Shown one piece after another: positions 22,121 through 33,279 of a stretch of DNA of 45,466 nucleotides. A model generated the notes under the pieces. The model ran no database searches. It was not told where the DNA came from and worked only from the letters and a program-made list of their open reading frames with translations. Source of the DNA: Folioceros fuciformis (Eukaryota > Anthocerotophyta > Anthocerotopsida > Anthocerotales); assembly GCA_049999805.1 (NCBI GenBank), contig JBNGIO010006224.1, positions 158,895 through 204,360 of the forward strand, written 5' to 3'. The translations under genes were made by a program, and so were the position numbers. The first letter of the stretch is position 1, and each line of letters begins with the position of its first letter.

Positions 22121-22329
22121 CGCCCGCGATGGATCAAATGCGCAACTTGTGAGCACCGTGTATTGGTCATTAACTTATGGATATGCTAGTGAACAGAGAG
22201 TTCGAGAATTCACCGGAGAACTCCAAGGCTGTTTTGGTCTGAATATCTTAGCCCATACTACCGTACTCTCGGCTTCTACTTGGCTGCCCTAGTAGCCTGT
22301 GAAAATATACTGTCTTAGACTTTGTCTGG

Positions 22330-22815
22330 CCGTTCTGTCTCTGTTGGCCTTGACCCGAGGTGTTGTTTTGGAAGCAGTCTGTCCCAAGGCTGCATACTGT
22401 ATGTCGTTGCAACATCTGGTCTGGTCGTGTTCCTGCATCTCACACTGCCCATCGCTCATATCTCGGCCCCATTTCATTCCGTTTTTCAAGAGTTTTGTCG
22501 TCACTTCATCCGGGGACACGCTGTAAGACATCCGCTGGTGGGACCTAAGCTGGCTATTTGTTACCTCTAAGGTTGTGTCGTAGAGGAATGTTCGTGTGTC
22601 CTAAGGACACCGCGGCATTGTAGAGAAGATTCTTGGGATCTCTGTGCTTTGCGTGATGCCCAAGCCATGAGGAGTGAGTGTCAATCCAACCATCGTTTTC
22701 CGCTCCAAGAGGTGCCACTGGTGCTACCATTCGTCAGGCTGCGTCCTTTCTCCCCATCCTTCGTTAGGGGCAATTTTCCCCAGTAAAGATTAAGACAGCC
22801 CAAGAGTGTCAGCGC
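22330..22815 (-). pseudogene. Antisense relic of LSI2-like transporter loop, unit B
   Basis: Counterpart of 11150-11665 in unit A and of part of exon 1 (about residues 216-400) of the intact transporter. Plus-strand landmarks: TGTCCCAAGGCTGCATACTG, CACTTCATCCGGGGACACGC, TAAGACATCCGCTGGTGGGAC and CCATCCTTCGTTAGGGG. It has its own set of indels, so all minus frames are broken. It starts about 210 bases after the DUF674 stop. Confidence 0.7.
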
Positions 22816-23589
22816 CGTTTATTGAACTGAAACCGCGTTACCTCTTTCCACGACAAAATCGTGGAAAGTGCCAGTCGAATCCTGTCATTCCGACCGTTCT
22901 TTTTTGTAGTAGATTGGTGGTGCCTCTGTGGCACCATCACCGGCCTCTTTTTCGGGCGCCTTCCACTGCTTGTCTGGGTTTCCCTTCGTTGTCCTCGAGT
23001 GTCACCAACCTTGGCTGCTACGTATGTAAATCAAGTCCTACGGATCTCTGAGGCAGGGGCAAAGGCCATGGTTACGAGCCTGTTTTGAATGCTCTTTGAA
23101 TCCGGCCCACATATGTAACTAGGCTTCGAAAGCAGGTGACAATTGCTGATTTGAGCATTCTGCAATAAAAATGCCCCGCCCGATAGTCTGCCTTCATACC
23201 TCTTCGGACGAAGGATAGGGAACCAATTTTGTCTTTGCACACACCTACATTACAGAAAGTTCAAGTGACAGACCAAATTTGGCATTGCAGTTTTGGGACT
23301 CTCTGCAATGCTTCAATCTAACAGTATGCAAACACGTCGAGATACGGATCAGCCTAAATGGCTAGTGTCCTACTCAACTTGCACAGGAACTACGCAGATA
23401 ACTCACCCCTCCCCTCCATGGTTGGTGAGGCTACACTGTATGGCTGTAGGAGCAGCCATACAGCCTGCTTCACTTCGTGGGATGAGAAGAAACAACAGCC
23501 CGGCTGCCGTGGATTGTTATTGTGGTGCTCATCCACAACAGCCTCACACTCACATACATGATCACCAACGAGTAGCAGATCACCCGATC

Positions 23590-23615
23590 ATCCAAAACCC
23601 TAAACCCTAAACCCT
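23590..23615. repeat. Short run of plant telomere repeat CCCTAAA
   Basis: AAACCCTAAACCCTAAACCC is about two and a half tandem copies of the plant telomere motif, just beyond the 3' (left) end of the LINE. Too short for a telomere; possibly an insertion scar or promoter telo-box. Confidence 0.6.
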
Positions 23616-23873
23616 TGAACGACTTCAACATCTCTTTACCATCAACTCTCGCAATCGAGACTGCCCTATCTAGATCTAATGCTTTGTCATGATCATCCTC
23701 CTCCTCTGAAATGATTCCTCTACTATCCATGGAATAAGCGTACCATCCTTCCTCTCCTATGGTAGGTTGCTGCCTTAAGAGCTAATGCACCTTTTCCTCT
23801 AATCCCTCGTGCAACCACAAAAAAATGAACTTGACGTGCAGGGCCCCTACGCCAAAATCCCCTTCGACCTCCT

Positions 23874-24755
23874 CTACCTCCTTCCAACAAGACTCTGATC
23901 TATTCCATAATTGGCCAAGCTGGATAACGCCTTTTCAACAAGCCAGCCCAAAAATTTGTGACCGATATTCGCTTGACCTGAAATCTTGTACCCATAACTT
24001 CGAGAAACCCTGTAGAGGGATACCAAGAACATCGTCCACATGGGAGAAGTTGCCTGGAAGAATATAATGTTTGACCTCCAAGTAACTGCTTCATATGGAC
24101 TTAAAAAGCAGGGAGCATTCTGTAGTATCAAGTAGTGGTTTGTCAGCTAGAATGTTGTCTATAGATCTCCTTCCCCTGGGGACAGCTTGGGTGCACTCCA
24201 AATGTTGTGTTAGAAGACTCTTCCAAGGATAGTATGCCAGATTAGCTGCCCTGACAACCCACTGAGCAAGCAAAACTTTCATCTCGGCAACGGGGTCCAC
24301 CACCCGAGACCCCCCATTCCACGCGCCTAAATAATATGCTGCCAAGACACTTTTGAACACCCTGCCATACTATCCCGCGAATGCTTCCACAGGAAAGAAG
24401 TCAGCACCTATTGTAAGCGCTTCACCTCTTACTTAGAAGGGGCCCACAAAAATAGATAGTACCAAAGAGTTGCAATAAGGATATGGTTGATCACCACCAG
24501 CCTACTTGCGAAATTGAGCTCCAACAATTGTCGACCTGCCACTTTGCGAATAAACCTGAGACAGGCGTACTTCCCTATCTCCTCATTCTCATCCCCTTCT
24601 TGGAAAGGGAGCCCCAAATACTTGTGAGTAGAACCTAGGGTCACTCGCCTGATGTGGTTAATACACTGAGGGAGCTCCCCCTCCATGTGAAGACACATCG
24701 TGCGTGTCTTGTTCCAATTGACCTTGCAGCCCGAAAGTTCACCAAAGACCTCGAC
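23874..24755 (-). pseudogene. LINE ORF2 C-terminal region, fragmented
   Basis: Downstream of the RT core, separate open pieces continue the ORF2 protein: 24755-24429 (VEVFGELSGCKVNWNKTRT, then STHKYLGLPFQEGDENEE, RQLLELNFASRLVVINHIL), 24424-24091 (VLTSFLWKHSRD, GGLGWWTPLPR, then a Trp-rich part) and 24131-23874. STHKYLGLPF and the SRLVVINHIL block are typical of LINE RT thumb regions. Several nonsense codons and at least one frameshift separate the pieces, so no functional product is possible. Confidence 0.65.
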
Positions 24756-25673
24756 CTATTGGAGCAGCGCTTTCAATGAGACCTCGTCTGCCGAGGAAAA
24801 GAGAAGAGTATCATCTGCAAATGTAGATACCCTTAACTGTGTTCCATCTGGGTTCCGAATACCCACCACTACCGGGTCTTGCTTGACTGCTCTGAGAAAG
24901 AAGTCAGTGACGATAGTAAATAAGAATGGAGCAAGGGGGCAACCCTGACGTACCGACCGAGAGATGTTTAAACGCTCCGTAGATGAACCATTGACAGCCA
25001 CCTTGGCACCTGCGTCTTCACACGAAATGGCTATCCATCTGCAGAAGTTATTCCTGAAGCTGAAACTATGCAGGCATCGCCATAAGAAGTGCCACTCAAC
25101 TAAGTCATAGGCCTTGTAAAAGTCAAGGGAAATGAAAACGGCGGCTTTCTTTTGTACCTGGGTGTTGTACTTAGATTCCCTCAGAAGAAGGAGGTTGTCC
25201 AGGATGCACCTATTTTGAATGAACCCTCGCTGTTCTCTCTCAATCCAATCAAGAAATGGAGTAATTTGGTTAGCCAGTACCTTAGCAATCACCTTGTACG
25301 TGGTAGTGAGCAAGGTAATCGGGCGCCAATTAGAGATTGATAAACAGGCATCTTGTTTAGGAAGCAAGGAGATAACCCCCATATTGAACCAACTCCCCAT
25401 GCTACCCTTCTCCCAAAACATATTAACTGCCTCCATGAATAACGGCTGCATAAATTCCCAACCCCAGAGCAAGAATTCGGGGGGAATACCATCATGCCCT
25501 GGGGATTTATCCCTTGGCATCTCCTTCGGGGCCCAAAACACCTTATCAGCAGTTATCGGCTGATCCAGAGCCATGCGTTGGTCTTCGGACACTTTAGCCG
25601 AAAACGCACCATATGACGAAGACCAAAGCCATTCCCACCCTGCCATCTTCCACACTAGAGAAAATGCTAACAA
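24756..25673 (-). pseudogene. LINE ORF2 reverse transcriptase domain
   Basis: About 305 codons carry the RT blocks in order: DKSPGHDGIPPEFLLW (residues 56-70), NWRPITLL (116-122), RGFIQNRCILDN (149-160), ISLDFYKAYD (181-190, first catalytic Asp), VRQGCPLAPFLF (241-252) and TFADDTLLF (284-292, catalytic Asp pair). All three catalytic aspartates remain. The frame is cut from the upstream endonuclease part by several stops in 25674-25944 and ends at a stop after LKALLQ. The element uses target-primed reverse transcription in this family; this copy cannot make a full ORF2 protein. Confidence 0.85.
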
Positions 25674-25944
25674 AGAAGAGGGTAATAAGGGCTTTTAAAC
25701 CTTCAAGCGACTCCTACACCACGCCATGCACGTCTGGGAGGGCAGGGATTCGCGTCCTATGCCGGTTAGCGGCCACCTTGTCGAAGAAGAATTTAGAGGG
25801 GCCATCCCCCTCCCTTATCCACTTAACCTTGACCCGCTTAAACCAGCCTCTAGCCCTGTCTTCTTCCAGCTTGGCCAAGGCGCACTACACCTCCATTTTC
25901 TGGGCCTCTTCCGCACTTGTGTAGTCCCGGCCCTCGTAGCTCCT

Positions 25945-27030
25945 TTATAACCAGCCCAATTCCTCCCTCAGAAAACATCCTTGCTGACGTTGTTCTTTTG
26001 CTCGTTGAGTCCCCCGCCTCCGCAGATACCTAGTTGCCTCATTGCTAGCACGCATCAATTTGATCGCCGCATTCTCTTCCCCCTGTGCAACTCCCTGCCA
26101 TATGTTTTTGATATCTTCAAAGACACCTTTCTCCTTCAGAAAGGAGGTGTTCATCCAAAAATGTTGCATGTGCCTCCTTGGGCGCTCGGACCCAAGAGCG
26201 AGCCTCAAATGCAAGCTCATAGGGTGGTGGTCAGAAAGTATCGTACCAGCGAGAATACTGTATGGCTGAACGAAAGCCAACCATCCTGAGGGTGGATAAA
26301 ACTTGTCCAACCTGCTCGCTCCCAGATTCTGGTGTTGTTGGTTGGACCAGCTGAACATCAAGGAGTGTGGTTGGCGATGGGCCGGAAGGGCCACCCAAGG
26401 ATCTTGCACCGCTAAGACCGTATTCCTCAGCTCCTGCCAAGACATAGGCACTGCCCGAACATTAACTGGGCTATCCCCACGAATGTCCTCATAGCATTGA
26501 ACAAAGTTGAAGTCGCCAGCCAGCAGCCACGGAATCTGCACATGAAGCTGCTCACCAAGCCTGCACCAGAGGGCATTCCTGTCAACAGGAGCATTAGGCG
26601 CGTAAATATTGCAAATTCCAATCGGACCTTGAGGAGTTTGCAGCACCAGCCGCACAAACCTCCCATCCTCATCTTGCCCCGATTCCAGAATGTGATGGGT
26701 TTGCTCAGGATGAACTATAATAGACACTCCTCCACGGGTCGCTAAAACTCGTTGAGAGGAGATTTGACCCCCGCTTGTCTCTCCTGCTCTAGCAGCTGCC
26801 CAAACTGTTCTCCCATGAAGAAAGATTTTCTTCACTTTCTGGATATGCTCTAGCGACAGTTTATGCTCTTGCAAGCACACCACATCCCATGTGACTTCCT
26901 CTTTTAGCAGATTCTTTAGTCTTCTACACTTCGACGCCGTCTTTGACCAACTCCCCAACCCACTAACATTCCAGGAAATGATCCGCAAATGAGACCCCCT
27001 CTCGTAATTTTTCAAAGTGTCAATACCCAT
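25945..27030 (-). pseudogene. LINE ORF2 endonuclease domain
   Basis: About 361 codons from ATG at 27030. Exonuclease-endonuclease-phosphatase motifs: ISWNVSGLG (N21), CLQEHKL (E55), YAPN (143-146), AGDFNFVQ (D173, N175), SRLDKF (D242) and SDHHP (D267, H268). The active-site set looks complete. A stop after REELGWL cuts it off from the reverse transcriptase, which continues in the next open stretches on the same strand. The start codon directly follows the ORF1 stop (TAA then ATG). Confidence 0.8.
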
Positions 27031-29690
27031 TTAACGGGATCTGCTTGAAAGATTCCGGACAGCAGACGGCTTGGGCATCCTAGCCCCAGATACTGACTTA
27101 TGCTGAGTCAAATGGCCCTTAGCTTTAATCTCAAGGGACAATCTTCGAAGCCTTTCCAACTTGCGCATAGTAGGAGCAGTCCTCCATTCCTGACCATCTA
27201 AGGGCCCCTCGCCCCCCCCAGTGCCGTGAATGGCTCCCAAAACCNNNNNNNNNNNNNNNNNNNNNNNNNNNNNNNNNNNNNNNNNNNNNNNNNNNNNNNN
27301 NNNNNNNNNNNNNNNNNNNNNNNNNNNNNNNNNNNNNNNNNNNNCCAGTGCTGTGAATGGCTCTCAAAACCTGTCATTCGCCCAAGGCGCCTCCAGGGAC
27401 CACCTCCACTCTGGGATAAGTGGAATATTGGGACCATAAACTTGTTTTAGCCGGATGTCAGCAAAAAATTGACCTTCCTTTTGGTATATCCCACTGAAAG
27501 ATTCTACTTCCTAAACCCTTGCCTACAGGAACCCCTCCGACAGACAAGAAGTCAAAAATCTTTTCTTACCCTACATACAGTTGATGCAGTGTGATGCTAA
27601 GGGGTAGCTGTTCCTCCCCATCTCCTATCACCACCAGAAAAGAATAAAGGTCCAGAACCTTTCTCATAATCGTTAAGTTGATCGTAAAAAGTCTGCCTTT
27701 CCTCCTTGTTGTACCTTTCGCCTTCCTGAGCTCCTGGCCACTTGGCAAATATGATACCTCCTGCCCTAAAGGAGAATATCCATCCTACGCCACCTTAGCC
27801 TGCACCACGTCCTTTTCCAGGGAGTTTAACGGAGAGGTGCTTCCTTCATCCTCGGAGAAAACAGCCTGCACCTCATGCCAGACAGTATCAGCGTCCTCCT
27901 CGTCCTCAGCACAAGGGGTGGAGAATAAGTCCTCCTTGGATGCGTACACCACATTATCTCTCAGGGTGGGGTTGGCACATTTGTGGGGCTGGTACAGTCC
28001 ACCTCGGGTTTTCCGAAACACACAGAACCACTTCCACCCATTCCAGACCCCCGTCCTGCTCCAAGTCTGTGGTGCCCGCGGATTGCCAATGCGGCGTTCC
28101 CCACACCAGCAGAAGCTTTCCCGAGAGATCTATTGCCATCCCTTGTTCCTTCCAACACCTTACTCTTTTTGCCTTCCGGGGAGGTGATATCCAAGGCCAT
28201 GCATTGAACAGCTTTATTCAACGCCTTCCTTGCCTTGGCCATAGCTATCTGGTCCTAACGCTGATTACCTAATGACAGATCGTTTGAGACACAAGTCCTC
28301 TTCCCCACACCCACCTCCATGCTCCTCCGTGCGCCTGTGGTCAACATAGACGTTGATACCACTTTCCAGGCAGCGGGACTAGAAGCCGTTTCGGCGCCTG
28401 GCACTATGGTTCCAACAGAACCGAGGTCACCCCCAAGCCCGGGAGACTGATGACCCGGAACCGACAGGTTTTGGAATGCCAGGTTCCCTCATGTAGAAGC
28501 AGGAAACGGAGGCTCATGAGGCACCTTGGGGGATTCCCTTCCCACTTCCTCCCCAACTGCTTGAGCGGAAATGACAGAGCCTATCCCCTGGATCAAGCTC
28601 GTAGGAGCCAACCTATCACAAAACGTCTGGAGAGTTGATGCCGTCAGCTCATCAAAAACCGTGTTGGATCCTGGATTAGACCCCGAGAGCACATCTAGTA
28701 TTCCATCATTCCCTGAAGCCAGGAGCATCGATGACACTCAGTGACCTGAATGGCTTCAAAATGTCCGCTCCCCACCTCAGAAGCTGACATTTGATTATTG
28801 GCAGAGTCTTCCCCCAGACGATCCACATTAGTTGTCCCAAGCTCGGAGGGAGATTGTGCCTTCTTACCAGCGGTAGGCGGGGAAACTCCAAAATCAGCTT
28901 CCCATCTTGTGCTCGCCCTGCCTGGTGGACTCCAACATTAGGGACTGTCTGCACTCTTATCTCCTCCTGAGTCACACTCCACCCCCCTCTCGCCATCCTC
29001 CCTAGCAGCAGCGTCTAACTCAGGACTTGCCAGAGCGTTCGCGTGATGTGTGTTGCCGGGCAGCAAGCACAATGCCTCCCGAGACCGAACTTCGTCCAGG
29101 GGAGTGGAAAAACCGTCCTACATATTCGCCTTTAAAGGATTCACAGCCGCCTCTTGGCCTTGGGATCTGTCTGCCCGCTGGATCCCCAGCACGACGACCA
29201 GGCGGCTGTAAGGGTGGGAGTCCGAAACCCGCTTCCAGGAGACCAAGATGGTCAGAATTCATAACCAGGGTCTGTGCCAAGGAGTTCTCCTGAGACAAGA
29301 GCTCCAACCCATTCCCCACATCCTGTGCCACCCTATTGGCACTTGCTTGAGCCACCCCTCCCTTTGCAACTGAGTCACCCCGACCACCTGCATCCTGCCT
29401 GCCCATCTCCTCAAAGCCCACCATTAACAAATCTGTCGAGATTTCCACTTGACAATCCTCGACCGCCTCCCCAGAGGCTACCCCCACAGGGACCTTCTGA
29501 CAGGTAGTGGGCCCCGAGTAGCCGAACTACCTTCACCTTCTTGGACAAACTCAGCCTGGGGACTACCAACACGGAGAGCCGACAACACACTCACCTCACC
29601 CCGGCTTGACTGTCGATGTTCGGTCACATCACTCAGACACCTCACAATAGCAGCTCTGTCTTCGCCAGCGACCCCAGCATGTTCGTGATC
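27031..29690 (-). pseudogene. LINE ORF1 remnants
   Basis: A series of open pieces on the minus strand, in several frames: about 29690-29020 (VGFEEMGRQDAGGRGDS, ELLSQENSLAQTLVMNS), 28996-28489, 28242-27785 (MAKARKALNKAVQCMALD, CANPTLRDNVVYASKED) and 27240-27031, ending AVRNLSSRSR and TAA. Position and composition fit the ORF1 nucleic-acid-binding protein, but no CCHC knuckle is intact. Sequence of 27 bases on the two sides of the N gap is nearly identical (27218-27244 and 27345-27371), so the gap may be false or hide a tandem repeat. Confidence 0.5.
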
Positions 29691-29869
29691 ACCCGTTAAA
29701 AGCTATGAAGGGACTTTCATAACGATCTTGTTAAAGGGAATTTATTGGGCACACCTATTGAGATATTAAGACCTACTAATAATCTACCAAGGTACACATG
29801 CCATTGAAAGTTGACAAGACCGTCGGTGCCGCTTGGAGGCCTTTTCTTGTTATTATCTTTCTTATCTAC

Positions 29870-30020
29870 ATAGGGTGGGGATGTCCTGTTTGTAGGTTGG
29901 CCCTCTACTACACCCTTTCGTAGGTAGGCTTCCTATTACTCCCTTTTGAGATCGGCTCCCTACTACTTCTTTTCGTAGGTAGGTTCCCTACGTATACGTG
30001 GGTAGGTTCCTTTTCCCAAC
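29870..30020. repeat. Diverged GTAGGTAGGTTCCCTACTAC repeats
   Basis: Four or five imperfect units of about 35 bases built around TTTCGTAGGTAGGTTCCCTA. A TTTAGGGTTAGG telomere-like motif follows at 30182-30193. No coding content is seen. Confidence 0.55.
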
Positions 30021-30219
30021 TCAAACTCCTGTGCTCTTAGGGCTCGATCTTCCTATCCCTCTTGCCACGTGCTCTTCCTGGCCCAAGATGGCTCATTGGG
30101 TTCCCAATTTAAACTTTCTTGACAACACATTTTGCCACCCTCGGACCTACTCTTGTAGACATCTAGTTCAACCTCCATAGGGTTTAGGGTTAGGTAGCTA
30201 CTAGTTTTCCTTATGATAT

Positions 30220-30870
30220 GCATGGAGCCACATCATGCAATCAAGCACATATAGGTAATCAACCCGCAACCTACGAACTTAGACCACCAACATCCTTTGA
30301 ATCTTGGCTTTGTGCTCACTTTGGAGGTTTTCAAATTGGGTGGCCAAACAATGCCTCTTTACTTGATCTTGTTACCCTCCTTCAAGATGATGTTAGAGTT
30401 GCTAGTTCACTTTTGCAATGTGTGCCCCTAGCTCATCTAGCTTGCTTTGTAAATCCTTCATGAGATGTACTTGCTCTTGTAAATGTTCATCCTCCAACTT
30501 CCTTATTTCCTAAAATTGGGTGAGGTCCCTTTGACACGCCACGACCTCGTGATAAATTTTACTGGGAAGCTGGCAGCCTAATCACTTGCTGGGTCAATTC
30601 TCCAATTCTTGTTGCTACTTATGGTTCTTGAGGAGATAATATCCTTGCTCCTTCTCCAATTGCTACACTCTAGATTCCTTTTGCACCCTTCCTTCATCTT
30701 GACTTCTATCCTCTCACTGTAGGGCTATGATCCTTCTACATGCCTCTCTCTCCAATTTATGCATTTCAATTGTTGGGTACATCAAATAATATTGCTCCAA
30801 ACTCCCAATAAAGGGTCGATGCTTTGGCTCAAATTGGGAGCTCTTCCCACATACCACATTAAATAGTTTC
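30220..30870 (-). pseudogene. Decayed coiled-coil ORF, many TAG stops
   Basis: Read on the minus strand, one frame gives coiled-coil protein (KLEREACRRIIALQ, QLEKEQGYYLLKNHK, KLEDEHLQEQVHLMKDLQSK, LDELGAHIAKVN) broken by about ten stops, mostly TAG where Gln would fit the heptads. It resembles the coiled-coil part of retrotransposon-type proteins such as the one at 15516-17270, though no sequence identity was established. It may belong with the open frame at 31869-32456, upstream on the same strand. Confidence 0.4.
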
Positions 30871-31130
30871 TGAGTATGGGATCATGCCATGAGGACTATG
30901 ACATGAAGGGAGGGCTGTCTTCCTGCACAAGCTTGCCGTCTACAAATTGAAGAGGAGAATTTGTTATAAGTTAGGGCCAGATGGAAGGTTGAGCATTTGT
31001 TATAAGTTAGGGCTAGATGGAAGGGTGAGCATGGGGAAGAATCTAGAGGGCATAACTCTACTGTTGTCATTGTGTAGAAGATTTTGAAGTTTAGTTTTCG
31101 ATAGCCCACCATGCAAAAAGACACGTGGGA

Positions 31131-31782
31131 CTTTATTCATCAATGTGATGCATGCAAAAGGGTAGGGAGGCCTACAATAACTCCAACCTCCCTATGTAGA
31201 GAGAAAAGGTCATAGGGAGACAAACCCTCCACCGAAGGGAGGAGTTCCTCGAGTTGAAGGATAAGCGAGCTCCTTTCCTACAAACACTAGGAGTGATCCC
31301 GTCGGTGGTGGTGAAGGGAAGAGAAGGCAACTCCCATTAATAGAGGAGGGATAGCGGCAACTCAGCCAATCAACCCAACCTCCCTTCAAGAGTAGTCCTA
31401 GGCACTCCCTCTTAGAGATTTGGAAAGGGGAAGCCTAAGAATCTCCTATGGTGGCCCTTTATTCGTCAATGTGATGCATGCCAAAGGGTAGGGAGGCCTA
31501 CAATAACTCCAACCTCCCTATGTAGAGAGAAAAGGTCATAGGGAGACAAACCCTCCACTGAAGGGAGGAGTTCCTTGAGTTGAAGGATAAGCGAGCTCCT
31601 TTCCTACAAACACTAGGAGTGATCCCGTCGGTGGTGGTGAAGGGAAGAGAAGGCAACTCCCATTAATAGAGGAGGGATAGTGGCAACTCAGCCAATCAAC
31701 CCTACCTCCCTTCGAGAGTAGTCCTAGGCACTCCCTCTTAGAGATTTGGAAAGGGGAAGCCTAAGAATCTCCTATGGTGGCC
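31131..31782. repeat. 326-bp perfect-period tandem duplication
   Basis: Two adjacent copies (about 31131-31456 and 31457-31782) start with CTTTATTC.TCAATGTGATG and end ATCTCCTATGGTGGCCC, with only a handful of differences. There is no sequence between them, so they are not LTRs of an intervening element. Just left of them (30956-31032) a 38-base unit TTTGTTATAAGTTAGGGC.A GATGGAAGG is also doubled. Confidence 0.9.
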
Positions 31783-31868
31783 CTTATGGTCCCACCTTTC
31801 AATGGCGCGCATTGCATTGGTAATTATTGGCAGGTCTTAGTTTTCTGGGTAGGTGTACCCACTAGCTG

Positions 31869-32456
31869 CTACAAGAAGCTAATGGTTCGTAGGAAGCCAT
31901 TCGCTACCTTATATAAGTAGAATGAGAACTCGAGTGGGGGGCGTTGTTTTGGATTGTAAGCTTTTTGTGATGAGTAGTGAACCAACTTTTGTAAGTCTAC
32001 GTTTACATCATAGCAGACGGTGGGGATACGAGTGCACTTTTCGTAGTCAATCGCAAAGGTTTTTGTGGTGTCTAGGTGGGAGGGCTGGATGTAGGGAGAC
32101 AAGCAACTGAATTGTTGAGGAAGGTGTTGTAGGGGGGCTTGTGAGGAAAGGGGTATTGAGTGTAGGGAGGTAGAAATTGGCAGGGAGAGTACTAGGGTTT
32201 GTCTAAATGAGGGAATGTTGCCCTCCCATTGACTTGGATGTGTTGTAGGATTGGTAGGACATGATTGGTAGCTTTGATTGTTGAAGGTGAATGACATATG
32301 TTGTTGGGGGAGCTGACCATTGGCCTCTGAGGAAGAGATTCTGGGGAAGCCTACAATGATCATGGGATCGATGTTGTCAGAATACTTGTGAGTGGTGTTT
32401 GGTGGGGGTACCATACTCACGTGCCCATAGCACACCAAATGGGGTGGCGAACCCAA
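31869..32456 (-). CDS. Hypothetical Pro/Gln/Ser-rich protein, unidentified
   Basis: An uninterrupted 195-codon frame from ATG at 32456 to a stop at 31869. It starts MGSPPHLVCYGHVSMVPPPN, is rich in P, Q, S and T (LPQQHMSFTFNNQSYQSCP), and ends with a more ordered part (FAIDYEKCTRIPTVCYDVNVDLQKLVHYSS). No signal peptide, membrane segment or known motif. Lack of stops over 588 bases in repeat-rich DNA suggests coding, but I recognise no family. It could be the N-terminal part of a gag-like protein whose decayed continuation is at 30220-30870. Confidence 0.3.
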   Translation of the reverse strand: MGSPPHLVCYGHVSMVPPPNTTHKYSDNIDPMIIVGFPRISSSEANGQLPQQHMSFTFNNQSYQSCPTNPTTHPSQWEGNIPSFRQTLVLSLPISTSLHSIPLSSQAPLQHLPQQFSCLSPYIQPSHLDTTKTFAIDYEKCTRIPTVCYDVNVDLQKLVHYSSQKAYNPKQRPPLEFSFYLYKVANGFLRTISFL

Positions 32457-32734
32457 CCCCTAGGCATGCTAAAAGTCGCAACAAAGCCACCTTGGGGTGC
32501 CAAGGGTCTTTGGCCTAGGCCCCAAGAACTTGTCCGTGGCTAGAGTTTGTATTATACTCTCACATCACCTCTGCAAACATGGTGACTAAGCTCCAAGCTA
32601 CTTAGAAGTAGAACGTTTAAAACACTACAAATTCTTGTGGCACCTTGCAAATATAGTGGCCAAGCTCCAAGCTGACCAAAAGCATAACCTTTAAAAGGTT
32701 TGCTCCCAGTTGCTCAAAAGTAGAATCTTTAAAA

Positions 32735-32875
32735 TGTTGGCTTTTGTGATTCTCAATCGCTGCCAACAAGCTTAGGTCTGTGATTCTCAATCGGCTGCCA
32801 ACAAGCTTAGGTCTGTGATTCTCAATCGGCTGCCCTGTTATTCTCAATCGGCTGCCAACAAGCTTAGGTCCGAAC
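32735..32875. repeat. 35-bp tandem repeat, four copies
   Basis: Unit GTGATTCTCAATCGGCTGCC AACAAGCTTAGGTCT, repeated about four times. One copy lacks a base and another is cut after GGCTGCC. The surroundings (32457-33200) are otherwise AT-rich and without a recognised gene. Confidence 0.85.
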
Positions 32876-33272
32876 AACTTAGCTTGCTGCCCTACATGAG
32901 TGGTTCGCGTCCACCAGGATTAGGTGTTTGTATGCATTCCTCTATCGCCTGAAAGTTGTCACCCAAAGAAGATTATGTTATTGAAATATAATATCTATAA
33001 ATTTATTATAATTCTTGGCTTTCTTGATAAAAAAATAGAATATTATGCCTAATATTGCACATAGAGAACTATATGCCTTGCATTAATTTAGTCCCTGCAG
33101 ACATAATATGAGTATTAGATAGTACCCTAAGAAGTAAGAAGTACCCTAAGTATGTTTTGAGAAAGATCTTCATATTATGGTCATATTTTAATGAATGAAT
33201 AAGTGAATAAAAAGCTCTCGCTCGCGGCCTCCGATAGGGAGAACGACGAGAGAGGTACTACCGAGGGGAAGG

Positions 33273-33279
33273 TATATAA
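33273..33279 (+). promoter_or_regulatory. Possible TATA box for DUF674 copy C
   Basis: TATATAA in GGTATATAACG, about 380 bases before the ATG at 33659, at a sharp AT-to-GC composition change. If used, the 5' leader would be about 350 bases. Nothing this clear is seen upstream of copies A and B. Confidence 0.35.

Larger units (their letters stand above)
20555..23322 (+). repeat. Segmental duplicate unit B (DUF674 plus antisense transporter relic)
   Basis: Collinear with unit A (9350-12165) over about 2.77 kb, including upstream sequence, both DUF674 introns, the antisense transporter relic and the trailing non-coding block. Similarity ends shortly after TGCAATGCTTCAATCTA. Confidence 0.8.
23760..29700 (-). 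mobile_element. Degenerate LINE (non-LTR retrotransposon)
   Basis: About 6 kb, minus strand, in the order ORF1 remnants, apurinic-type endonuclease, reverse transcriptase, C-terminal region. Both outer limits are approximate: no poly-A tail or target duplication was identified. The 5' boundary is set by the last ORF1-like coding near 29690 and the 3' boundary by the last ORF2-like coding near 23870. A 100-N gap lies in ORF1 (27245-27344). Confidence 0.8.

Noticed and set aside
23590-23615. Chromosome end or interstitial telomere
   Set aside because: Only about two and a half CCCTAAA units; other TTTAGGG motifs in the window are single and degenerate.
31131-31782. LTR pair of a retrotransposon
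   Set aside because: The copies abut directly with no internal sequence, and lack TG...CA ends or a primer-binding site.
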